The notes under the pieces were generated by a model. The model was not told where the DNA came from and searched no databases. It was given only the letters and a program-made list of their open reading frames with translations. A stretch of 21,621 nt of DNA from Pelargonium nanum (lineage: Eukaryota; Streptophyta; Magnoliopsida; Geraniales; Geraniaceae), in assembly GCA_036897485.1 (NCBI GenBank), contig JAYMTF010001728.1, positions 1 to 21,621 on the forward strand, in the 5' to 3' direction. Position numbers and translations under genes: made by a program. This document shows positions 9,110 to 18,096 of this stretch, in pieces. Each line of letters starts with the position of its first letter. The first letter of the stretch is position 1.

Positions 9110-10323
9110 ACAACGAATCAGACGGCGACATGTGGCGCCCAAGCGCCACCTAAGCAATATACTCAAAACCGGAAGCGCAATCGTCCGCCGCGAAGTCCAC
9201 TTCCGAGGACGGACATCTATAAGCTCCTCCAAAGTCCAAAACTATCATGAGCTACTCCAAAGCCTCAAAGGCTGCCCCAAAGCGCACCACCGTGACACTT
9301 GATCCGTGTGGACCAAGCTCTACTCAAAACAAAACTAGGGCCGCGGCCTTGAGGTTTGGGTGGCTCCAAGTTAGTCCTCCTCATATGAATGTCTTCAAGA
9401 GCTTGAAAATCATCTTAATCAAGTCCGGAAGACCGTTTATGTCCCCATATTAAAGGACCCTCCCAGCATCCCGTGGAGAGCTCAAAGACCAAATAAAGAC
9501 GGGAAGCACATCGATGTCGCAACCCTAGTGTTGGTGTTGCGGCCCCTGTGATCTGGGCATCATGAGCTCCCACACACCCAGATGGCCTCCTCACATCCTA
9601 GAGGCCTCCCAAAGTTTTTCAAGTGATTCTTCCCCAAAATAAGACCCAAGAGAATAAAAGTTATCTCACGCAAGGCCCATTGATCCATGTGGGTCCCTAA
9701 ATGAAGGGCCTCTCCAGGCAATCCGCATAAAGCTCAAAGTCCAAACAAAGACGGGCATCGCACTGGAGTTACGACCCTAGTGTTGATATTGGGACCCTAG
9801 TGTCTGGGCAGCGCGAGCCTTCCCCAACCCGGGCAAAGTCTATTCCACTCGAACAGTGAACAAGGACCAACCATGATATGCTTGTCGCGACCTTGACCCC
9901 TATCCAACACTAAAATATGCACAAGACGTTTGCGGCCCCAATCGACCGACACCTTTCAACTCCACCCCTCCGGAAATGACTTGTCACATTCCAATAAGGT
10001 CCTTTCGAGGTCCCCGCCTAGCCGGGTCACCTTCAAGACACCTCGACACTCCAAACACAATTACTCTTTGATTGTCGTTTTTGGAACCTTAGGACGCGCT
10101 ACACCGCGCGTAGAACTAAGGGATTTAATGAACACACTGGCAAGCGAAAGACGTACGGGGGCTCTCAAGCACACCCAATGCGCACGAGAAACGTGCCCGA
10201 GGAAAGAAGCCCAGACCCCAAGTAGGCCTCGAGATTAACCTCACATCATCAACAACCAATCACGCGATGACACGTGGCGATGGTTTGTTGAAGGTATAAA
10301 CTCCTCTCTTGGAAAGAGAGATA
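9110..10323 (+). repeat. GC-richer, internally repetitive segment, probable LTR U3 region
   Basis: Base composition rises sharply against the flanks. A unit near 9470-9560 (agctcaaagacca, aaagacggg, ccctagtgttg, tctgggca) recurs near 9730-9815, and ttgatccRtgtgg appears at about 9300 and 9690, so the segment contains degenerate tandem repeats. The left edge and the right part share caacRaatca..gcgacaYgtggcg (about 9110 and 10250). TATAAA (10295-10300) follows a G-box-like CACGTGGC (10271-10278), as in an LTR promoter. Open frames here show no protein family, and codons look like non-coding repeat. No second LTR or internal domain is seen. It could be a solo or truncated Ty3/gypsy LTR. Confidence 0.45.
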
Positions 10324-10384
10324 CACTACAAGAATTTGGCTTATCAGGGACAAAATTTGTGCTTCAACTCTTTTTAAAAAGAAG
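10324..10384 (+). mobile_element. CACTA-like terminal sequence
   Basis: CACTACAAGAATTTGGC starts at 10324. CACTACAAGAA followed by a GGC-containing stretch is the characteristic outer end of CACTA (En/Spm) transposons. The matching TTCTTGTAGTG end was not found downstream, and no transposase is present, so at most one end of a small or broken element is here. A preceding 'ata' could be its 3-bp target duplication. Confidence 0.35.
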
Positions 10385-10750
10385 CAGTATAATTGTTTGG
10401 ATAAAAATGCTGATAAGAAATAATAGTACTTATTGATGTTCTATAAATTATAGTTAAAAGAGACAAATAATAATTAAAATTTTAGAGTTAATCAACAAAC
10501 TTAATTATAAAATGAATATATGAGTAGTTAAAAGAAAGATAGAAGGACATATATGTCATTTACTTGGTCAAAATACTGTTTTTAAGTGCTCATGAGCTGA
10601 AAAATCAGAAGCTGGGGGTACCCAGCTTTTTTATTTTAACTCATCAGCAAATGCTTATGAGCTATTTTAGTTGTAACCAAACACTAAAATGAGGAATTTG
10701 GTGCTCATGAGCTAGTTTGACCAGCTCATGAGCTAATCCAAACACTCTCT
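10385..10750. repeat. AT-rich MITE-like repeat with CATGAGCT palindromes
   Basis: The stretch begins with a 'gtttggataaaaatgctgat' phrase and ends with 'aatccaaacactc', a loosely inverted pair. CATGAGCT (or tATGAGCT) occurs four times between about 10590 and 10735, mostly inside the palindrome AGCTCATGAGCT or close variants. AAGCTGGG (10609-10616) and CCCAGCTT (10621-10628) form a perfect 8-bp stem around GGTA. These features suggest a foldback or hAT-type MITE; ends and target duplication are not certain. Confidence 0.35.
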
Positions 10751-10769
10751 TAACAACTCCATTAACACC

Positions 10770-10870
10770 TACAACCATTGGGGCAAGTGGCTTAAGGCAC
10801 TTGGTCCCCTTGAGGTCTCAGGTTCGAGCCTCGGTGTTGTGGTATGCTTGTTGATCAAAAATATAAAACT
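10770..10870 (+). mobile_element. tRNA-derived SINE copy, best preserved
   Basis: An A-box-like region (ggcaagtggcttaagg, from about 10782) and an exact B-box-like GGTTCGAGCC (10821-10830) are followed by a short body and an A-rich tail (aaaaatataaaa). Flanking CTCCATTAACA (about 10757) and CTCCATCAACA (about 10872) are likely target-site duplications with one mismatch. The total is about 100 bp, shorter than typical plant SINEs, so internal sequence may be missing. Confidence 0.65.
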
Positions 10871-10884
10871 GCTCCATCAACAAT

Positions 10885-11400
10885 GTTGATGTATCGATCT
10901 TTCATCAAGCAGTCAATTCTATTAATTTGAGCTATGATCATCATTCCATATTTCTATGGCTTCCGTTCTTATCATCGCCGCCACAAAATAATCAGAGGTC
11001 GTCAATTGGCTAGACCTCAAAAGATATGATTCAACCTATCGATGAGTGAGCATCATCGCATCCACAATGTTAGATCTCTTTACAAATTTAATATGCATCT
11101 TATTGCAGGTGAATTGTAAATTATCACCTAAGTATAAAATATATCAACATAAACAATTAGGTGATGTAAAATTTTGGTGGGTATTTGATTCGAAAAATAT
11201 TTTTTGGAATACATCTGAGTTAAGTGAATAGTTCATAGGGTGCATATGATATTATCTCCATAAAATACTATTAGGTATTGTTTTCCGCATTCTTCATGAT
11301 ATATTTGTGAAATAGTTGCATGACAATAATCCCTAACGTGTAAGAGAATTCAACTATAAAGTTATACTTTTATGTGAATGACTTAAGAGGTGCCACATAG
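10885..11400. other. Intergenic, nothing recognised
   Basis: The sequence is AT-rich with only short open frames that show no known protein family. No RNA gene or repeat boundary was recognised. It ends at the 5' truncation point of the LINE that follows. Confidence 0.4.
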
Positions 11401-14400
11401 GATCAACTTGAAGGAGGAATGTGTCGTATGAGAAGAAGGTTATTTAATTGCTCATGCTTCTTAGTGAATATCTACGCTCCACAAAATGCAACTGATAAAC
11501 TCGCTCTTTGGGATAGACTTCGACATTTAATTCAGGAGTCCCCATTACCGTGCATGGTAATCGGGGATTTTAAAAGTGTTCGCAGCTTAAGTGAGCGGTC
11601 CTCTGGTATCGCGGACGTAGCTAGTATGGAGGCTTTTAACGCTTTTATTGACGACTCCCTTCTTGTGGACCTACCTCTCCGAGGTCGCCTCTACACCTGG
11701 TATGGTCCGTCCGCAGTCTCTAGTCGCATTGACAGGGTTCTCGTCTCATCATGATGGCCGTCGTCTCTCCACTTGTTGACACAGTCCGGGTTACCTCGTG
11801 GTTGTTCGGATCACTGCCCTCTCTGGCTATCGGTCCAATTGGTCAATTGGGGCCCTAAACCATTTCATTTTATTAATTGTTGGACGAATCATGCTTCTTT
11901 TCTTCAGACGGTCCGTGTAGCATGGGACTCGTTTATAGTTGTTGGCCATTACCGGCTATGGAGCAAACTGTCAATGCTCAAGACAACTCTTAAAAGATGG
12001 AATAGGGACGTCTTCGGGTTTCTTGAGACCTCAATTCGTGACATTGAGGATTCAATTAATAGACTTGATCTTTTGGGTGAGACTCGACAACTATCAATGG
12101 CGGAACTTGAGCATCGGGCATCTTTGATCAGTGATCTTCATACTCGGACATGCGATTTATCTTCTCTATGGAGGCAGAAGTCGAGGCACAAATGGTTACG
12201 GGACGGGGACAAAAACACTAACTTTTTCAATCGTACCGCATCTATCAGGCAGGCTCGGAACCGAATTTTAGGGGTGATGCATCAGGGCTCCTGGGTTAGT
12301 GGTCCGGAAGAGGTTAAAGAAGTAGCTAGGAATTTTTTTCGAGACCGGCTGGCCTCAATGGTCTCGGACAGACCAGTATTTCCTTGCCCAGACTTCCGCA
12401 AGCTCTCCGACACGGCAAGAGTGGAAATTGATTCGCCCTTTACGCTCAATGAATTGTGATTGGCTGTTTTCAGTTGCGATGGCAATCGCGCGCCGGGACC
12501 CGATGGATTCACTATGCACTTTTTTCAAATATGCTGGGATATCATTAAACTTGATCTCTTGGCTTTTGCTCAGAGCTTTTATTCAAATGGGAAGTTTTGT
12601 AAAGGCCTAGATTCGGCATTCATAGTTTTGATTCCTAAGAAAGCCTCGCCTCAAGGTCTTATCGACTATAGGCCGATTAGTTTGGTGTCCGAACCCTATA
12701 AAATCATCTCCAAAATGATTGCTCACCGTCTTAAGCCGCATATTGGGTCTCTTATCAGTGATGTTCAGAGTGCCTTCATCCAGGATCGCCAGATTCTCGA
12801 CAATATTGATAGCCGGGGAGCTCATTCACCACGCCAAAGTTGCTAAAAAGCCCTCTGTGGTTCTCAAACTTGATTTCAAACAGGCGTTTGACAGGCTTGA
12901 TTGGGATTTTCTTGATTATTTCCTAGGACATATGGGCTTTGGGTTTCGCCTCAGTTTATGGATAAAGGGGTGCCTCTCTTCTTCGATATCGGTTTTGGTA
13001 AATGGCTCGTCTTCATGGGATTTTTTGTCCTCTCAAGGGGTCAAACAAGGGTGTCCCCTTTCCCCTTACTTATTCATTATCGCTGCAGAGGCTCTCCATC
13101 TTCTTCTAGTTAAAGTTGAATCCAACTCATGGATCAAGGGTATTCGTGTTGGGTCAATCTCGATATCTCATCTCCAATTCGCCGATGACACATTTTTATT
13201 CTTGGATATCTCAGACTCTTCTGACTCTATTCTTTACATTAAACTGGTTCTTAACGGCTTTGAATTGGTTTCGGGGCTGGAAATTAATTTTGGTAAATCA
13301 AAGTTAATCGGCTTGAACATTGCTTCGGATCGCTGCACTTCTCTTGCTGCGGACATGGGATATGGCTTAGCCTCGCTGCCCATCACTTACTTGGGTTTCA
13401 AGTTGGGCGCGAATCCGAGGAGAATCTCCTCTTGGTCCGACATTATTGATCGGTTCAAAAGTCGACTCGCTTTATGGCAAACTAAGTATATTTCATTCGG
13501 AGGTTGCATCACCTTAATCCGATCAGCTTTGTCTTCTCTCCCTATATATTATATGTCTCTTTTCAGAGCTCCTAAGGCGGTTGTTAATACTCTTGAGCAA
13601 CTTAAACGTCGGTTCTTATGGTATTCTGATGCATCACGGAGAGGTTTATGCAAGGTAAATTGGGCGCTGGTATCGAAGGCTCGTGTTCATGGGGGCCTCG
13701 GAATTCGGCAACTTGAGCTTGCGAATGTCAGTTTATTGACTAAGTGGTGGTGGCGCTTAGCGAGTCAGTCGGACTCTCTTTGGAAGCGCCTATTGTGTGC
13801 GAAATACGGGTGGAAAATGTCCACTTGGAATTTGCAAGATCTCTCTCCGGCAAATCCATCTCAGGTAGTGAAAGACTTGCTCCTTCTCCAGAATCTACCT
13901 GGGTTTATGGATTTTATCGGGTATGGCAACTTCCGTTAGGCATTGGGGGATGGTCGAGCGATTAAATTCTGTCTCGATATGTGGCTTCTTGATTCGCCTC
14001 TCTCCCGTTTGTACCCGCACATGTTCTCGCTTAGTTTGTGTAAGTCGATCTCCGTTGCGTCAGCTCTCGGCTCTGGGACATGCACGGCTGCTTCTTAGTG
14101 TTTGCGTATAGCTCCGCGAGGTTGGGAAATTGAGAACCTTGCTCTGTTGAATGCGGCAGTAGAGGGAGTACAGCTGCGTCCCTCGTCCACTGATAAGCTG
14201 CGTTGGCTCGGTACTAAGTCGGGTCAGTTCACGACTAAAGCATCTTATTCCTTTCTATACTCCAGGACTCCTAACTTGCGTTTCGCCTGTCATAAGCTAA
14301 TTTGGAAGGCTGGTGTTCCTCCGAAAATCCAGAGTTTTGCTTGGTTGGCGGCACTCGATAGCATTCCATGCTTCTCTTTCCTCCGTGCGCGGGGCATGCT

Positions 14401-14815
14401 CCCGGCCTCTGCTCCCATTACCTGCAGAATTTGTGACTTACATGTTGAAGATTGTTCTCATTTACTTCTTCACTGCGACTGGTTGTATCAGGTATGGGCT
14501 GGAGTGTTTTCTTGGTGGTCCGGTTTCGCTGTCATGCCGGAGACATGCTTCGGTTTGCTGTCTTCATGGTCGTCTATCGTCACCGGCTATGCTCGAGTGC
14601 GCAAGGTGTGGTGCGGTCTGTGTTCGATCGTTTTATGGATCATATGGTTGGGAAGGAATGGTTTTGTTTTTGAGGATCGCTTCCCGTCTTCGGCTGACTC
14701 ACTGCTTCGAGTCCAGTGTTTATGTTTCTCAGTACTTCCTTTCTTGTTGAATGTACCTTCTACTGATTTTTCTCTTGATGCTTGGCGTAGCTCTCCTGTC
14801 TTAGCCTTAGCTTAA
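11401..14815 (+). pseudogene. LINE 1 ORF2 remnant: endonuclease C-terminus, reverse transcriptase, zf-RVT
   Basis: The order is the endonuclease C-terminal part (VNIYAPQNAT, MVIGDF, SRIDRVLV, SDHCPLWL), a linker (WLRDGDKNTNFFNR), then the RT (DYRPISLVSEPYKIISK, LKLDFKQAFDRLDWDF with the motif A Asp, GVKQGCPLSPYLF, FADDTFLF with both motif C Asp). A conserved downstream region (ITYLGFKLG, GGLGIRQLELAN) and zf-RVT (LIWKAGVPPKIQSFAWLAALDSI, then CRIC..C.HLLLHC) follow. In-frame stops lie at 11752 (TGA), 12457 (TGA), 13937 (TAG) and 14097 (TAG). A frameshift near 12811 in an AT repeat fits loss of 2 bp. At least the 12457 stop fits C-to-T decay of an Arg CGA codon. ORF1 and the N-terminal endonuclease are absent. 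Confidence 0.9.
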
Positions 14816-14910
14816 TTGCCTCTTTGGCTCACTTTTGTACTTTGTATTTTCACCTTCGGGTAATTTATCAATATAAAGTACAGATTGCCTATAAAAAAAT
14901 GATAAAAAAA
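11401..14910 (+). mobile_element. LINE copy 1 (L1 clade), 5'-truncated, inactive
   Basis: This is a non-LTR retrotransposon fragment of about 3.5 kb. It starts abruptly in the middle of the endonuclease domain and ends with a 3' UTR and short A-rich tail (14893-14909). The 3' UTR contains the 'tttgtactttgtatttt' and 'atcaatataaagta' phrases common in plant L1 elements. The 5' boundary near 11401 is where the frame opens. Target-site duplications could not be identified. 5' truncation is typical of incomplete reverse transcription. Confidence 0.85.
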
Positions 14911-15604
14911 CACTATTTGCTCTTTAAATGAGCAAAAACTGAATTTAGCATCTTAAAGGAGCAAATAGCATGAGATCAAAGGGTTAGTGGAAAACAATAC
15001 TGACTGTAAGGAGCTCAAACAATCGACCATACTTGTGTTTATGAACTGTTTTAATTTAAAATTTACTGTCCATCATAATTTACCTTGTGAGCTTTAATGC
15101 ATATCATCCAAATTATATTTAATGCATATCATCCAAAATTATATTTCATTTTAAATTTTAGAAATGCAAATAATGTAATTATACTTCTACAATTACTCTA
15201 TGCTTTTTTGGTGATTTGCACATTTTATAGCTCCTTACAGATAGTTTTTATCGAACATATTTTTGCAATAAACTCAACTTACAACACTTTACAGTTTTCA
15301 CCCTCTCATTACTGCTTCTCACAGTTTTGAAGTAGAGATAACAAACAAACTCTTATCCACACTTATACCTAAATCTTGTTACATCAAAATATAATAAAAT
15401 TAGTGGTTCTCATAAAATAATACTCTTATTACTTTTGACCATTGCTTATTTTGTGCCAAACAAGAACTAGATATAATAGATTTCAAAAAAGAAAAAGAAA
15501 AAGAAAAAAAAAAGAACTAAATATAATAATAGCTAGAAATTCTACATCCTTAACTACACAAAAGAAATTGACGGACTCAATGTAGGTAGTTTCAATAATT
15601 CTCA
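14911..15604. other. AT-rich spacer between the LINEs with a 25-bp tandem duplication
   Basis: No gene is seen. AATGCATATCATCCAAATTA plus the next 5 bases (15096-15120) is repeated head to tail at 15121-15146 with one extra A. An A/G-rich simple repeat lies at about 15484-15515. Otherwise the stretch is unremarkable. Confidence 0.5.
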
Positions 15605-16031
15605 AATTCTCTCTCTCTAGAGAGCTTCTCGGCGTTTGCTGTTCTTCACCCTTCTAGGTGCTTTCTTCATGATGATAGTTGCTTTATTGTTTGGTTTGTC
15701 TCCAATAGGATAGTTTGCTTATCAGGTGTTTGTGATCTTGTCAGCTTCCACTTGAGTGTACTTTCTCTGGTGGATCACGTTAACTTCAAACCTTCTTTTC
15801 CTTGTGTCTTTCTCTCTCCATATCTATGTTTACCTACTTTCTAGGGCATCATAACTCTATGTCTTTATTGCCATTTCTTCTTGCATGTCTGCTCCACATT
15901 AAATGATTTGCAGATCAATCATTTCAACTCCTTTGCAATTCTTCTCATCTTCCACTGTCTCTTTCATTCTCTGCTGCTCTATTATCTGTTCTGCTTTGTA
16001 TTCGTCTCTTTCTTTCTGGTACTAAGGTTCC
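15605..16031 (+). promoter_or_regulatory. LINE 2 5' leader (UTR / internal promoter region)
   Basis: About 425 bp rich in CT and TTC precede the ORF1 start, as in the 5' UTRs of plant L1 elements, which carry the internal promoter. No specific promoter motif could be assigned. The only open frame here is a short one (15881-16063) with no recognisable protein. Confidence 0.4.
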
Positions 16032-18096
16032 ATGGCTCCTCCATCTTCTTCATCAACTGCTGAAAGTGGGTTTGTTTTATCGAGATCCATGATCTCTGGA
16101 ATTCATCCAGAAATGGACCATTTTCGGCAGTTAGCTGCTTGTTTGGTGGATTACAGGGATTTTAGTCCAGTTACTTTACAACAAAAATTATCTGTTGTTT
16201 GGTTTTTAGAAGGTTCTTTTATATGTATCTGGCATTACCAACAAATGGTATGTCATTTCTTTTTTCTCCATGAAGGATTGTAAGGATGTTCTGGTGGAAG
16301 GGATGTGTATGATCGATGGGGCTTTACTGGTTTTTGGAAAAATAAATGACTGTATTACGCAAAGAGGTTTGGTTCCTCCCCTGGCAAATCTATGGGTCCA
16401 TATTATAGGAGTTCCAGTGGATATGGTATCCACGATTGCAGTTTCCAGATTGGGATCTCTTACAGGTCAGCTCCTCATGCTAGATGACAATCGGTCTCGC
16501 TGGGATTGGTGGACCAAGCCAAAGGTCAAGGTGGTTGTTGACACTACTCTTCCTCTCATTTCTGGGACCTTAATCCAGTGCGATGATGGACAGGAAGTTT
16601 GGGTTCAATTTCGTTATGAAAAAATTCAGAAACTATGCTTTAAATGTGGATGTTTAAGACATCTGGAAAACGTCTGTTCTAAGGTATTCATTGAGGTTTT
16701 AGCAGTTTATAAATCTCTTTTGGCATGCAGATGGAAATGGGGACCTCCACCACCTTTCAAGTACAGGGTTGGTCGTCCCTTATTTCCCAGAGATATGTTA
16801 GTGCATGCATCTTCAAACAGAAGAAGCCAATCTCCTCCATGTCGCGTTATTCACATGATCGAAAGTTCTAAAAACAAAGGTAAGGAAGCCATAGTCGATT
16901 CTTAAGTTGAGGTTGGTGAGTCGTCCAGACCTGTGGATTACTCTGTTCCACAGCCTCTGCCAGTTCGCATTAATGTTCAGCCTCCAGCTCGTAGGAGTCC
17001 ATCATCCAGTTCATCGGAACCGGAATCGGAACAGTCGTATGATGGAGACACTGTGTCAATTGGTGGCAGCTCTAATGATTCGGTTGTCGTCCAGGTAGGA
17101 GAGCCCCATGCAATCGTTGATTTAATCACCGATCAACCATCTGCCATCCAAGGGTCAGGATTTGAGAACACAATTCAAGCCATGAGATCGCTACGCGTGG
17201 ATAGTCCAGCTCACTACTCGGTGCCAGATGGAGGCCTCATAGATGGGCCAATTTCCTCTTTTGTATCCTCTCCAGTGTTACGCCACATTTTGAATAGCCC
17301 ATCCAATGAAGTGGGCCGCGCTACCTCAGGGCCCAATTCTCAGCTAGTAATATTGGAGGATGAGTATGGGCTACTTTCAGTAGGCCCGGGAAGAAATTTG
17401 TTTGATGAAGAACCCACGCCTCTCAGTTTTGCTGCTCAGACTAACAGCCCAAGCCCATTGGAAGTTACAGGCACAACTTCATCCTCCATCTTTCACTTTG
17501 CTGCTCAGCGTATGTCTACTCCTTCTTGTGTTTTGGGGCCAGTTAGGGTTCACCCACCCCTTCATGCCTCAATCAGAAATGATCATTCTCAATGGTCTTT
17601 GTCCTCTGGAAATCCACTACCATTCTCTATGGGTTCGTCGATGGCATCTACAGATCAGAATCAACACCAAGGATTCTTTCATTTCACGCCTGGATTTTGG
17701 ACGATTAGAGGAAGGAATATGGAGCAAGATTCTCTGGACTCTCTTATTCCAACTAATGATGATGACTCTGGTACTAAACGAGATGCAGTGTACTTGGGCG
17801 ACAGACTCATTTCCAAGCGGCAGAGGACATCGAATTTGGGGGAAAGCTCTTCAGCTGGGGTGGTGCCTATGGATGTAGAGGCGGACTCGGAGGTACGATC
17901 CAAATTTCTTTGGCATTCATTACCTTTATCTTACTTCCTTTCTGATTATTCGCCTTCGTTTCACTATCTGGAGTCTTCTGAGTCTTCTTATCAGTTTGTA
18001 TTTGGAGAGTCGTATGTTGCGAGTCGTAATTGGTCTTATTGTTCCACAACGGGTTCTCAGGTGGCTGTCCCTGAACAGTCACCTAGGTCACCATGA
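16032..18096 (+). pseudogene. LINE 2 ORF1: DUF4283 and zinc-knuckle RNA-binding protein, broken
   Basis: ORF1 proteins of plant L1 elements bind the element RNA. ATG 16032 starts a serine-rich N-terminus, followed by a DUF4283-like region (DCKDVLVEGMCMIDGALLVF.., then LWVHIIGVPVDMVS.IAVSRLGSLTGQLL). A CX2CX4HX4C zinc knuckle (16636-16677) comes next, then a long low-complexity Ser/Pro-rich tail ending at TGA 18094-18096. The frame changes once within about 16258-16280, next to a T6 tract, consistent with loss of 2 bp or gain of 1 bp. A TAA at 16903-16905 interrupts the tail in frame and fits a CAA-to-TAA change. The final TGA overlaps the ORF2 start as ATGA. Confidence 0.8.

Noticed and set aside
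9069-9453. Two overlapping open frames in the GC-rich segment
   Set aside because: They follow from the higher GC content of a repetitive segment; their translations are low-complexity and match no family.
9930-10238. Open frame of 102 codons
   Set aside because: It lies in the same LTR-like repeat, with no recognisable domain and no gene structure around it.
10775-10840. Possible tRNA gene (also at 3373-3430)
   Set aside because: A- and B-box-like motifs are present but no closed cloverleaf or acceptor stem could be drawn, and A-rich tails point to SINEs.
11046-11231. Short open frame before LINE 1 with text resembling a polyprotein fragment
   Set aside because: At 61 codons in AT-rich sequence the resemblance is too weak to call a retrotransposon domain.
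13744-14750. Alternative-frame open frames inside LINE 1
   Set aside because: They overlap the RT and zf-RVT coding frame and have no family similarity.
17402-17878. 158-codon open frame overlapping LINE 2 ORF1 tail
   Set aside because: It is a shadow frame of the Ser/Pro-rich ORF1 tail, which connects in frame to the zinc knuckle.
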